Below, one piece after another: positions 44,245 through 53,660 of a stretch of DNA of 64,000 bases. The notes beneath the pieces are model-generated. The model was not told where the DNA came from. It did not search any database and worked only from the letters and a program-made list of their open reading frames with translations. The position numbers and the translations under genes were made by a program. Every line of letters starts with the position of its first letter. Within the stretch, counting starts at the first letter, position 1. The DNA comes from Mesodorylaimus sp. YZB2_4 (Eukaryota > Nematoda > Enoplea > Dorylaimida > Dorylaimidae), in contig JASANH010000674.1 of the NCBI GenBank assembly GCA_030248295.1, positions 24,913 to 88,912 of the forward strand. The letters are read 5' to 3'.

Positions 44245-44250
44245 TTTTTT
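44204..44250 (-). promoter_or_regulatory. Programmed -1 ribosomal frameshift signal
   Basis: On the minus strand the slippery heptamer A AAA AAC (44250-44244) is in the correct phase with gag, an 8-nt spacer (44243-44236) contains the gag TAA stop, and a perfect 13-bp hairpin follows (GGCGATATACCAG, 6-nt loop, CTGGTATATCGCC; 44235-44204). A -1 slip enters the pol frame, which is open. This is the standard architecture of retroviral gag-pol frameshift sites. Confidence 0.88.
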
Positions 44251-45185
44251 GGAAGAGTCGAGTCCGTATCTTTCGATTTGGACTGGCTCAATTTCTCTGA
44301 ACTAAGGTTTGACCCAGAGTTCATGGTCGATGACCGATTTTGACCATTAGCTGTACATTCATTAGAAAGATGACGAGAACTACCACACTTACCACAAGGG
44401 CTTGGGCAGTCTCGGGCGAAATGACCAATACCTTGGCAATTGAAACATTTTACCTGGCCAAGATTTTCAGACGAGTGTCGTGATCGGGGCTGGTAACGAG
44501 ACGCAGATCGATAGCCATCGTATGATGATGACCGATGACGATTGTTTCGATACTGGCCTTCATCGCGACCACGAGGCCGCGAATCCGATTTGTCGGAACG
44601 TTGAAAATTGTGACCAGACGATCGATTTCTGTCAAAACGGTGCGATTCCTGACCACTGTCGTGCCGATAGCGAGTACTGTATTTTCCTCGCCATTGACCA
44701 CGGGGACGGAATTGGCCTTTGGAATCGTACTGCGGTCGAGATGATGTTTGGTTGAAACGTTTGAATCCGCGATCACGGTGGCGGGTGAACCTGACAGCAG
44801 GAACAGAAGAATCTGAATTAGAGGAAGATGACTCACCCTCAGATTCCTCTCCATTCGGACCCTTGCCATCATGATCGTAGTATTCATCGGATGGACTGAA
44901 TAATTCATGTGCTGCCATCATGGCCTTAGCGCCAGACAGACCAGCAGTTTCAGTCTTGATATACGTTTCAAATTCGCAAGCCAGGTGAACACGACGTTCC
45001 AAAGAGACGGGTGACGGTTCGACCAAGACTTGCTTCGTGACCTGTCGCTTCAACGGTTGGACCAAACCTGTAGTGAACTGGAAAGCTATTTCTTCTTTCA
45101 GTTGTGCGGCCGAGTGATCTGGGTAAAGTTGGGCACCCAGATCTCTCAACCGTTCCAAATACTTGGTGACCGGTTCCGATGCTGT
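44238..45185 (-). CDS. gag: gypsy gag, C-terminal part with zinc knuckles
   Basis: Same frame as the upstream gag, beginning immediately after TAG 45186-45188. It contains the rest of the capsid (YLERLRDLGAQLYPDHSAAQ, RVHLACEFETYIK), an acidic Ser/Glu stretch, a long Arg/Ser-rich segment and two knuckles, CFNCQGIGHFARDC (CCHC) and CGKCGSSRHLSNEC, near 44450-44360. It ends at TAA within the frameshift signal. Confidence 0.85.
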   Translation of the reverse strand, partial: TASEPVTKYLERLRDLGAQLYPDHSAAQLKEEIAFQFTTGLVQPLKRQVTKQVLVEPSPVSLERRVHLACEFETYIKTETAGLSGAKAMMAAHELFSPSDEYYDHDGKGPNGEESEGESSSSNSDSSVPAVRFTRHRDRGFKRFNQTSSRPQYDSKGQFRPRGQWRGKYSTRYRHDSGQESHRFDRNRSSGHNFQRSDKSDSRPRGRDEGQYRNNRHRSSSYDGYRSASRYQPRSRHSSENLGQVKCFNCQGIGHFARDCPSPCGKCGSSRHLSNECTANGQNRSSTMNSGSNLSSEKLSQSKSKDTDSTLPKNA

Positions 45186-47420
45186 CTAAACACAACGTTG
45201 AAATTTCAACCGTCGTTGTTCAGCAGACAATGGTCGGTCGTAAATGGCAGACATCGCGTTCTTTGCTGATTCATATGACTTTTTCTCGTCAGATGAAAGC
45301 AAAGCCCATGATGTTGCGGCAGAATCCTTCATACTACTACCGAAATACATAACCTTCGTTTTGTCGTCAGCGGCGGCCATCGCACTTTCGAACTGACGAA
45401 GCCATACTCGGAATTCGCCATCCATACCACCACGAAACGGGTCTAATCGTTGCATGGGGGGTAGAGTGACGTTGTTCTTGGATTTGGTAGATTTCTTGTC
45501 CTTCGGACGACGACGGTTTCGACTTCTGTTGCTGCGTTCGCTGCCACTGGAACTGCCATCGTCACTGGGGTCATCATCGGATGGATGACCTCCAACCGCA
45601 TTGCGGCGACGAGAGCCAGTGACTGCAGTCGAGTGATTCGTAGCCATTGGTGCCTTAGAGGATGGAGCAGGTGGCTGAAAAGCAGATGCTAACATACCCG
45701 TCGTCGCATGTTGTTGAGCCAAAATAGAGGGCGCCACACTCGGGACAGCGGGATGACCAGTCTGTCCAGTCGTCGGTAGGTTGACCAAAACCGGTGTACC
45801 ATTCGCGTCATACAATACAGTATGACCTGCAGGTATCATCGGATATTGCATCGGTTGAATGTTGGTATGATTCTGATTGTTCAAGACCTGCCCCGCAGGA
45901 ATTGAACTCGGGTTACTGTAGGTGTACTGAATCGGTTGGTTCAAGACCTGTGTAGCAGGGATTGAACTCGGGTTACTGTAGGCGGGTGGAGCGAACGTGG
46001 TTCCAGAGGCATGATGTGCCAATGGGCCCAATATTTGTTGTTGGCCAATCTGTCGATTGACTTGGGCGTGCTGGACCTCCGTTTGACGCTTAGCTGCATG
46101 CTGCTCGTCCATACGCAAATCGTGTTGAGTTTGCGTGAACGGAGTTGTCGGTCGCTCCACTTGTTGACCATTCGCCACATCTGATGTCGTTTGTTGATAT
46201 GTGACGTTAGCTGGGTGGTTCTGTTGACCAGGAGGCTGAACATGACTATCGGTTGATTCGCGATTGTGTATGGCCACTTTGTCATACACATCACCTGAAA
46301 TCGCATCAATCGCATCTCGTAAGTCTTTCTCATACTTACTCATGCCCATCGTTTGCGTGGATGCTGATGTGCGTTCGATATCTTGTGTAAATTGAAGTTC
46401 AGGCGGACGAAGGGTGTCGGAGCGTTGTTGACCAGCCGTCACACTGTCGGCGCCGGATACCGCAAATGCCAATCGAAATCTGTATTGATTCCACCAAAAA
46501 TCGATTGGGTTCCACAAATATGGTGCTACGACTTGGTACAGTTGAAATGGCAATAACGCATTGCATCTGTCCAAGTCGAAGTAACCAAACTCGGCAAAGT
46601 ATGCGTTGGCGGCCACCCGGAGATCGTCGACACTGGGAATAACCAAGTGAACAGGGCGGACCTCCTTACCTGGCTTCTCGCTGTTTGTGAGCCAGTAATA
46701 GGCAATACCATACCGATACAATTCGCGGCGAACGGCGTGCGGCAGGGACGACTTGGTGATCTTCCTCAAATGCTCACGAGGCCACTGTGCGAACCAACCT
46801 AAATCTACAGCCACACGAGCCAACAGGCGCAAATCTGAACATTCTAACATGTTCAGTGCACTTGGTGGAACAGCAAACTGATAATCCGGCGGATGCTGCA
46901 CTGGAGGCGCCTCTGGCGGATCCGTGCTAGCATGCGCAGTAGCCACAGTAATGTCATTACTTACAGCCTTGTCGTCGCCAGTAGGTGCCACATTTTGTTC
47001 TTGTTCAGGGACCACTCGGCCAGGTCGACGATTCGGACCACGCGGGAGCGAGCCCGTGACCAAGTCGGCGATCCAATCTCGGGCACCAGCATTCGGGAAT
47101 TTACCAGGCGGAATAATGTTCGTCGGCTGCGGGTTAGTGCCAGCTGCTGCGGCGTGAGACGTAGCCGAAACAGGCACTGAAGACGGACGAACGTCGTTAG
47201 GCTGTTGTTGTGTTTGCACACCAGGCAAACCAGTCTGAGGTCGGTGCAATTCGTCTTGCATCGTCGGCACATTACGAGTAGAGGCAAAACGATCAACAAC
47301 TGGCGGGGCAGCCCGAAGTTGTTGACGTGTATTATAGCCATGACGAGGCGGAACGAAATTACCACGGCCACGGCCACGAGCACCAGAGTCGTGAGACATG
47401 GTGCTTTGATCGATGATCAA
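45186..47420 (-). CDS. gag: gypsy gag, N-terminal part, ended by an in-frame TAG
   Basis: 744 codons from an ATG at 47420 (MIIDQSTMSHDSG; a second ATG seven codons later is also possible). An RGRGRG basic start, a Gln/Pro/Asn-rich region with a short internal repeat (YSNPSSIPA twice), a globular N-terminal domain around residues 190-330, an Arg/Ser cluster (RNRRRPKDKKSTKS) and the start of the capsid (LDPFRGGMDGEFRVWLRQFE). The TAG falls inside the capsid, so a product ending here would lack its second half and the knuckles. Mutation from CAG is the simplest reading; readthrough is possible. Confidence 0.88.
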   Translation of the reverse strand: MIIDQSTMSHDSGARGRGRGNFVPPRHGYNTRQQLRAAPPVVDRFASTRNVPTMQDELHRPQTGLPGVQTQQQPNDVRPSSVPVSATSHAAAAGTNPQPTNIIPPGKFPNAGARDWIADLVTGSLPRGPNRRPGRVVPEQEQNVAPTGDDKAVSNDITVATAHASTDPPEAPPVQHPPDYQFAVPPSALNMLECSDLRLLARVAVDLGWFAQWPREHLRKITKSSLPHAVRRELYRYGIAYYWLTNSEKPGKEVRPVHLVIPSVDDLRVAANAYFAEFGYFDLDRCNALLPFQLYQVVAPYLWNPIDFWWNQYRFRLAFAVSGADSVTAGQQRSDTLRPPELQFTQDIERTSASTQTMGMSKYEKDLRDAIDAISGDVYDKVAIHNRESTDSHVQPPGQQNHPANVTYQQTTSDVANGQQVERPTTPFTQTQHDLRMDEQHAAKRQTEVQHAQVNRQIGQQQILGPLAHHASGTTFAPPAYSNPSSIPATQVLNQPIQYTYSNPSSIPAGQVLNNQNHTNIQPMQYPMIPAGHTVLYDANGTPVLVNLPTTGQTGHPAVPSVAPSILAQQHATTGMLASAFQPPAPSSKAPMATNHSTAVTGSRRRNAVGGHPSDDDPSDDGSSSGSERSNRSRNRRRPKDKKSTKSKNNVTLPPMQRLDPFRGGMDGEFRVWLRQFESAMAAADDKTKVMYFGSSMKDSAATSWALLSSDEKKSYESAKNAMSAIYDRPLSAEQRRLKFQRCV

Positions 47421-47811
47421 TTGTCAAAACAGACCTCAATGGAATGTTCAGACTAAGCAGGCGTGTTAGAGGTTATGCGTTAGAACGAACGTGTGAGTCG
47501 AATAATGAAACGGAAAATAAATCGAACCACACAAATCAAACGCAAATCTAATGAAAAAATCGCGTCTGGTCCCTCTGGAACCAGACACGCAAAACACACG
47601 CAGAATTAAAACTCAGCTGACTTACAGCAACAACTGCCAACTTTCGTCAGCAGGTGCAACCAGCACGTCGGTGGTGCCGTCGACGGAGATGATCAGTAAT
47701 AGTTGATGACGTACGTAATAATCTTCGGCGCTGAATAAGTGCTGCCGGCAAATACTCAGACGACCAACGAGGAGCTGGCGATCCTCGTGCTGCAATCAAA
47801 AGCAGACGTGA

Positions 47812-47826
47812 CCGTTCGCGACGCCA
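47812..47826 (-). other. gypsy primer binding site
   Basis: TGGCGTCGCGAACGG on the minus strand, one base after the LTR end CA. I cannot name the priming tRNA. The LTR at the right end of the window has TGGCGTCACGAAC in the same place, so the two elements probably share a primer. Confidence 0.65.
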
Positions 47827-47827
47827 G

Positions 47828-48307
47828 TGAAACAGTCGGGTCCTCGTGTGTACACACTGAACCAACTGCGTTGTGGTGTGAGGTTCGAATCAAGCCACGC
47901 AGCCCAGGTACTGGAATAGTTTATTGTACACGTCCACTACGCCGGACCAGATGGGACTCACGCAGGATCAAGGGAGCCAGCTACAAACGTCGGGTCGTCG
48001 AGGAATACTGATCGAGACTGACTGATCCCCCAGGCAAGGAGCAGGGCCTTTATATAGGCGATGCCCGGGTCCAAGGACTAGTCATATCAATCCCTCGCAT
48101 GTTAGGAAAACCAGTCAGCTCGGCCTCTTGGCCTCGCTCGGTCCTGACCAGGGAGGGAGACAAATAGTCTGTGCCTCCCGTGCACACTAGATGTCTGACA
48201 AATAGTCCGTGTCTCGTGTACACGCTAGATGTCCAACAAATAGTCTGTGCCTCGTGCACACTAGATGTCCTATGCAAATAGGACAACCACTGAAGGCACC
48301 TATTACA
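47828..48307 (-). repeat. 5' LTR of the gypsy provirus, 480 bp
   Basis: It starts TGTAATAGG and ends CTGTTTCA on the minus strand. U3 carries three repeats of about 44 bp (48165-48290, GACAAATAGT and CACTAGATGT motifs), a TATATAAAGG box at 48047-48056, and AATAAA at 47920-47925, followed by the 92-bp U5. The spacing TATA-start-poly(A) signal-end is that of a functional LTR. Confidence 0.85.
48047..48056 (-). promoter_or_regulatory. TATA box of the gypsy LTR
   Basis: TATATAAAGG on the minus strand; transcription would start around 48020-48025 and run toward gag. Confidence 0.7.
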
Positions 48308-48311
48308 GCTA

Positions 48312-48552
48312 CAAGCCCGTCGCAATTAGATATTTGAAGCAGACGAGCGAACATACCTTTTGCGCATCGATTGTGGGGTGTTATCGTGCGCCAACGGCCA
48401 GCCCAGTTCTTGAACGGAACGGAATCACTTTCCATCTCGGCATCAAAGCCGAGAATGCCTGGAAAAATTGATGATGATCTGAGCTGGGAACAGTAATCAT
48501 CACATGCGTTGCGTGTGCGGACGTAGGCTAATCGCGTGGACGTGCCGGGCAT
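48312..48552 (-). pseudogene. DEDDy exonuclease gene, part with motif I
   Basis: Minus strand, ending at the provirus edge. A likely exon begins after TTTTTCCAG near 48460 and encodes ILGFDAEMES (motif I, D-x-E), WAGRWRTITPHNRC and FARLLQISNCDGLVA, at which point the provirus begins. The joined order motif I, II, III is exactly that of DEDDy exonucleases. What precedes the exon is unclear; a Ser/Asp-rich frame at 48664-48873 (MANFLGLSDSSLIF) may be its first exon. Confidence 0.65.
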
Positions 48553-48663
48553 GCGATTGAATATCGATGAAAATGCTGCACACGCGGTCGAGGATGAATA
48601 TTTTGATGAGTCGAAAGCGGCTCGGGCATCGAGTGTCTGACGGGGCCTACAGTTCTGCTGCCG

Positions 48664-48873
48664 TTAGGTTAATTCTTTCTGCGACTCGACGAAAGATTCT
48701 AGGCTGATTTTATTATAAAAACTTTTCCAGCTAATTTCTCTGGATGATTGGTTCGAATCCAAGTCTGAATCCCAGTCTGAATTCGAATTCTCATCCGAGC
48801 GATAATCGGTTTTAGGCGCAGTGAAGGAGGAAAAAATTAACGAAGAGTCGCTGAGCCCCAGGAAGTTAGCCAT
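48664..48873 (-). CDS. Small Ser/Asp-rich ORF, possible first exon of the exonuclease gene
   Basis: 69 codons starting MANFLGLSDSSLIFSSFTAP, rich in Ser, Asp and Asn, with many potential phosphorylation sites. It is on the same strand and about 200 bases before the motif-I exon. No splice junction can be proved. The stretch 48880-50200 after it shows no gene I can support. Confidence 0.3.
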   Translation of the reverse strand: MANFLGLSDSSLIFSSFTAPKTDYRSDENSNSDWDSDLDSNQSSREISWKSFYNKISLESFVESQKELT

Positions 48874-50217
48874 CGCTGTTATGAAATCGAAAAAATTTGC
48901 TGCCTTTAGTGCGAAGATAAGCTAGAAACTGCAAAAAAGTATGCACGTACTGTATCGATAACAGTCGATACTTAGTCAGCACAAAGGAAACTCGAAAAAA
49001 AGCTGATATAACCTTAGCTGAAAAATTGACGCTTCGCAGATGGGGGAAAAGGAGGGGGGTACTGATGAATAGGCTTTCGGGGTAGTGTTCGGCGTTTATG
49101 CATACTATACTTCACGTTTTTTTCAAATTTATCTACAGTAGCCCCCTTAGGGCGTACAAGAGCAAAATGCGAGTGCAACTGGAACACGTCATTTCTATGT
49201 AGGTTGGACATGATTTATTATGTTCAAACAACATTTTTGACCGGCCATTAACTTCGACATTTTCAGTAAGTGATCGATTAATGCGTTAATCCCTGGTACC
49301 ACACGGTCGACTAATAACTTGTGTCGCGCGGCAGATCATGCACGTGAATTGATACTCGAAAACATGGGTATTTTTTTCAAAAAAAGGAAAAGCGTATATT
49401 ACACACATGCGAGAAGTTGAGGTTTTCACGTGACCAGCAAACGACAGATGGCATATAGTTTTCTCGAGACAATGGAAAAAACTGGAAATTATCCTTTGTA
49501 CGTTTAGAACTCGTTCATTTAAAAAAAATAACTTATTGCGTCTTTGATTCGACTCAGTCTATATAAGAAGCTGTTTTTTACAGTTGATTTGTAGTGCTTG
49601 AAATCGATGCGATCCATTGCTTTCACTCCCACTTCCCTGTTTCCTCTATCGTCTCTAACTATTGCGATTATTGCCTTAGTTTCTATTATACTCAGCCTTA
49701 TGGTCTGTACTCGTAGGAGTACTGCTGCTGCTGCTGCGTGTATACCCCATTGACCCGACCATCTGTCGCTTTTTTGGCTACATACTGCACTCCCTATCCC
49801 ATTTCGACGCCGTATGTCCAGCGGTGGCGCAGACGAGGACATCGAGTCACTTATCCGAGGCCATCTTTGTCTGACTCACGAGCACTTCATCATTGTGTCT
49901 TCGCAACGCCCCACGCCCATAAATCAACGTCAAAAGCCAGACGAGTTTGAGGAGGAAAAAACCTAGCATCATCCCTCTATCCTCTGATTGGAGAAAAAAT
50001 CGAACAAAGCTCGACTTTGGCATCTTTCTACCGCGAACTAACAACATCTTTACGTCCGACTGCGGCTAGCGGGCAAAAAAAGAATATCTGATCGCTGTGT
50101 TGGAGGTAAGATTAATCGAACCCACTGCCGGAATCACTATAATTACATCCGAACGAACCATTACTCGATCCTGCATCTATCAGCCCTAAACAACACTCCG
50201 CCCAATTGACCAAGAAC

Positions 50218-51186
50218 ATGTCGAGCAACCCTCAGCTGAAATCGAAAAGGCCATCTTTGTCTCCCTCGGCCGACCCTTCCTCCATTGCTGCATCTAGAGC
50301 TCAGAAGAGACTGAAGGAAGCGAAAGACGAGAAAGTGGGCAAAGTGGAGAAGATGTCGGAACAGATGGACGAGGAAGAGATGGAGGAGGAGGAAGAGGAG
50401 CGGGATCTGGAAGTCAGAGAGCAGGAACCAGTCAAAAAACCATCGAAGCCATCCTTGAGCGCTTTGGAGGCGTTTATGTCCTCTACCGAAGCCGATTTGG
50501 CAACTAAGCAAGTGGACGCAACTCCGAGGATGAACGAGTAAGCATACTTCGGCATTCATATAATTATAAAAATCAGATGCCACACAGTGTATGCTTTTTT
50601 GTTTTCCCGCTTTTTTAGGTACATTTTTGTAAGGAAGCAGGACGGGGGATGGGAACGTCGAGAATGGAAGAATGTGACACTACCGATTGGAGCGTATGTC
50701 AAAACCGTGACCGTCAATCAGCCCTGCACATCGTCGACCGTCTATGCGGAAATGACTGTGATGCCGTCAGATGGAGAACATTCCTTACAGGTATGATGCG
50801 CAGTTGCCAGTACACCACGCAATCTACAGGGTCAAGTCGGGTCTGTATACTGTAACACCTTAAAAAATAGAAAAAAATATTCTCATCATTCCTCCTTTTT
50901 AGGATTTACTTCGTTCCGCAAGCAGTTTATGGATGAGAGCCGGGGGCATTGCAACGAGCGTGAATGCTCAAGAAGTGCAAAAGAAGTATCCCAACCGTTT
51001 GCAAGTGTCGGATGTAGTCAACGATCCCAGCCAGGATCGAACAGCGAAATGGATCGAATCGAATTGCTCAACGAGCAAAAAGCAGTGGCGGAGTGGCAAA
51101 AATACTTATTAGCCACCAGCGTCGATCAACTGAAATCCCACGCCTTTAAAGCTCACTTTCTTCCGGTAATCGCTTCTTTTTGCTAG
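50218..51186 (+). pseudogene. Three-exon gene in the Polinton region, frameshifted by a 5-bp duplication
   Basis: Exon 1 50218-50537 (MSSNPQLKSKRPSLSPSADP, then a charged coiled coil DEEEMEEEEEERDLE), exon 2 50619-50790 (YIFVRKQDGGWERREWKN, beta-rich), exon 3 from 50903 (DLLRSASSLWMRAGG). Donors GTAAGC and GTATGA, acceptors TTTTTTAG and TTTTTAG, phases match. In exon 3 the 5-mer TCGAA is tandemly duplicated near 51056, and the sensible frame continues as LLNEQKAVAEWQKYLLATSV up to a GTAATC donor near 51166. No family recognised; a Polinton virion protein is one possibility. Confidence 0.45.
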
Positions 51187-51227
51187 CCTTAGTTTTTGTG
51201 AAAAAAACGCGACGGAGGAGTTGCGGT

Positions 51228-51249
51228 GTGGGGGGGGGGGGGGGGGGGC
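51228..51249. repeat. G homopolymer, about 20 nt
   Basis: Long G run between the three-exon gene and the RRM ORF; on the minus strand it would be a poly-Pro tract at the end of the RRM reading frame. Confidence 0.85.
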
Positions 51250-51317
51250 GGAAGCACCAGGCCGCAGCGGTGGCGGGTGGGCGTGTTCGACTCTAATGAC
51301 AGAGCCATAGAGATCGA

Positions 51318-51491
51318 TTAATTGAATTGCTGGACGGCGAGGTCGGCGTCTTTGGCGCGCTTGAATGTGATGAAGCCATACGGATGGGTGTCGCTGATCC
51401 GCGCGCGCACGATCGATAAGGGCACGAAATGGCTCTTGAAGGCCCTGATAGTAAGGCCGCTGGGAAAATTTCCGATGAAAATTTTAGCCAT
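51318..51491 (-). pseudogene. RRM-domain mini-ORF
   Basis: 57 codons starting MAKIFIGNFPSGLTIRAFKS with RNP2 (IFIGNF) and RNP1-like (YGFITF) motifs and the second helix (AKDADLAVQQFN): an RNA-recognition motif lacking only the fourth strand. The missing strand (YGSVIRVEHA) is present in the adjacent frame just downstream (about 51304-51275), followed by His/Pro residues, so a small indel near 51320 has truncated the protein. Probably a captured or retrocopied RNA-binding protein gene. Confidence 0.6.
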
Positions 51492-51989
51492 TAAAACCGT
51501 TATCTAAAAAACAGCAAATGTTTTTAATAGTGGGGCAAAGAATAGATAAAACAAAAACCAAATCAGATTTCAATTTACATCACAAGAGAGAACAAAAGCG
51601 CAAAGCGACGATGCAGCGCAGTTTATAACACACGCCACCGCCCAGCCGAAAAATAAAACAAAAAGTTCAAAGAGGATCGGCCGTTCAAATCTACAGTAAA
51701 CAGCCCAACAGTCCACACACTCCGAATAGACTGAAATAAACCGCATCGAACAATGAATCGCGCATCCTCATCGATCAACACCTTTACAGGACGAGGTTGA
51801 CGCGTACGAATATGCTCGCCATTCATCACGTTCACAAGTCAACATTCCAGCAACATAAATAACGAAAACAGGCCGCACTGTATCATGCCTATATGTTACA
51901 GTATGCTCACACGTCTCACCATCAGTTCTTTTCTCATCACCGAAGACTGTACTGTATATTCTGAAATTTTGTGGCCAGTGCGTAACAGA

Positions 51990-52400
51990 CTAAAGTTTAT
52001 TCAAAAGCGACTTTTGCATTTGCCTTAAAAGCACGCTAGGCCTTTCCGATGGGTGAAAAGCGGGGCTATGATCGAGACCAGATTTCACAAAAAATGTGCA
52101 CAAATTATACAACTCTCGCGGTCTGGGCGCGTGACTTCTCGAATCGACGCTAAAATACAGTAAAACATCGACGATCGGCGTACTTCCCACAATCATTTCC
52201 CCCGGAGCATTGAGGCGCAAAGAAGGAAACGATAAAATGCCGGTCTCTGGATGCAGTCGAATTTTGAGTTTGCGAACAATTTTGGCCAATTTTAACATGC
52301 GAATTCTTACAGCGGCCGGCAGGGAAATCATGGAAGGAATGGTTGAATTTATAAGCTCTTGATAAGCATCATTTTTTGCCCTGACTACTACCATTACCAT
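51990..52400 (-). CDS. Polinton-region ORF overlapping the ATPase gene, 136 aa
   Basis: MVMVVVRAKNDAYQELINST; the first codons overlap the end of the ATPase frame by about 30 bases. The body (LRLNAPGEMIVGSTPIVDVLLYFSV region, then ELYNLCTFFVKSGLDHSPAF) is protein-like and uninterrupted. Position right behind the packaging ATPase suggests a morphogenesis gene, but the family is not recognised. Confidence 0.45.
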   Translation of the reverse strand: MVMVVVRAKNDAYQELINSTIPSMISLPAAVRIRMLKLAKIVRKLKIRLHPETGILSFPSLRLNAPGEMIVGSTPIVDVLLYFSVDSRSHAPRPRELYNLCTFFVKSGLDHSPAFHPSERPSVLLRQMQKSLLNKL

Positions 52401-53660
52401 TGACGGTTGCTCGATGAGAAACGGGATAGAGCTTAGGAGGAGGAGCGGGGCTAGTCGAATCTCGTCTTTCCATCACCAGCTTTCGCTTTTTTACTGGGCC
52501 GGTACTTATGCGGGGATCAATCGATTTAGCCTCGTCCTCCCATCGCCGTTTGACCATGTCGATATTGGCAGCGCCAGAAGTGATCGGCAACAGCGAATTT
52601 GTAAGCATATCCAAATCTCGTTGACTCAAAAGATAAAATGTTTTCAGTCCCGATTTTCCAACTGCGGAGCCGGCCTTGTTATTGGCGGCATTGCTAGCAT
52701 CGCCTTTAGCCATATTATTAGTGAAGTCGTTGAGGGTTCCAGGAGGCGGATAAACTACAGTCAATGCGGGAATAATTCTTTGCCGCCGAAGAACGTAATT
52801 CTCTTCTTCCTTCCTATCAATATTGACCGATTGTCGTCGTTCAAATTGCAGCTTAATCACATTAGCAGTGACCACGAGAAAGGGAGCTAATCTGGGCGAA
52901 TAATTGAGAGAAAGATGTCCAATTTTTGGGTTTGCCTCCTCCGTTGACTCGTCCACGCTGGCTCGCTCGACCGCTCTCGTGTAAACTTCCAAGAGAAAAC
53001 TTTTGGGAAAATTCGATTGATACGAAAATGTATGCAAAGAATGAATATCGTGAGCCAAACGAGTAAATACGAAAGCCTGAAAAAATCACACATGTTTGCG
53101 AGGCAACAAACTTTTTTTGGAAAAAAGTTTTAATTCCCGCCAAACGCGCCGAGTGTGCCCGTTCTACAGTAGGATTTGAAAGGCGTGGGGGGTGCTTACT
53201 TTGAGATTTTTCAGAATCGAACTTCTAAATTTGGACTTGTTATAAATCGATTGACTTATCAAAATTAAATTCGTGTTGCTATGATGCACACCGCCTTTGA
53301 CAAAATCGTTCATTAAAGCCGATGCGTAAGCTTGGTCGTCCAGGTGGTCGAATACGACGCACGAAAATGGTTCGATGTAACCCTCGAAAAATTGACGGTC
53401 CAGGAATCCTCGATAAAATATAATCTTATCCCCCAAATTCTTTTTCAAATAATCGTATAAAGTTTGATAGAATGAGTAAAAGAAATATATTTTCGAAAAT
53501 TTGTTTTAAAAATATCTGGCCGAATCCACCAATAGCCAACATAGCAACGAAGTTTTGCCGGAACCTAGAAAAATATAAATTTTTTATTTCCAAAATTTTC
53601 TAAAATTTAAGGCTCCTACCAGTCGGACCAAATATTCCAACGCTCGTTCCTCCACCTATC
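52369..53660 (-). pseudogene. Packaging ATPase (FtsK/HerA, Polinton type), intron-containing, one stop
   Basis: Exon with Walker A split by an intron: VGIFGPTG ends at 53620, intron with GTAGGA...TTTTTCTAG, then SGKTSLLCWLLVDSA from 53564. An in-frame TAA lies shortly after (near 53510). The frame continues with IIFYRGFLDRQF, Walker B in CVVFDHLDD and the HHSNTNLILISQS block typical of these ATPases, to a GTAAGC donor at 53199. After an intron that ends TTTTTTCAG the last exon starts at 53076 (AFVFTRLAHDIHSLHTFSYQ) and contains GHLSLNYSPR. Residues after about YPPPGTLND (MAKGDASNAANNKAG onward) may be a fused second protein. The N-terminus is not found. Such ATPases pump DNA into capsids. Confidence 0.7.

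Larger units (their letters stand above)
31774..48307 (-). mobile_element. Ty3/gypsy provirus with PWWP integrase and extra 3' ORF
   Basis: The termini are TG...CA (TGTAATAGG at the 5' end near 48307, CTGTTTCA at 31774) flanked by the 4-bp duplication GCTA. Contents on the minus strand: 5' LTR, primer site, gag, -1 frameshift signal, pol, an extra open frame of about 1560 codons and a residual 3' LTR. A MULE transposon (40435-42432) is inserted in pol. The total is 16.5 kb, of which 2 kb is the MULE, so the element itself is unusually long for Ty3/gypsy. Three in-frame nonsense codons (45186, 37157, 32897) and the insertion make this copy defective. Confidence 0.88.
24242..53660. mobile_element. 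Endogenous Polinton/Maverick-like element, split by a gypsy provirus
   Basis: The left part (24242-31773) carries an integrase C-terminal piece, small ORFs, a major-capsid-like gene and a membrane ORF on the plus strand. The right part (48312-53660) carries a packaging ATPase and an overlapping ORF on the minus strand plus a plus-strand gene. The combination capsid + FtsK/HerA-type ATPase + retroviral-type integrase is the Polinton signature. The middle (31774-48307) is a later gypsy insertion. Without it the element would be about 13 kb; DNA polymerase B, protease and penton genes are not seen, and I could not find the terminal inverted repeats. That both halves belong to one element is inference from position. 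Confidence 0.6.

Noticed and set aside
48165-48290. CRISPR-like array
   Set aside because: Three tandem 44-bp units without variable spacers, in the U3 of an LTR of a eukaryotic element.
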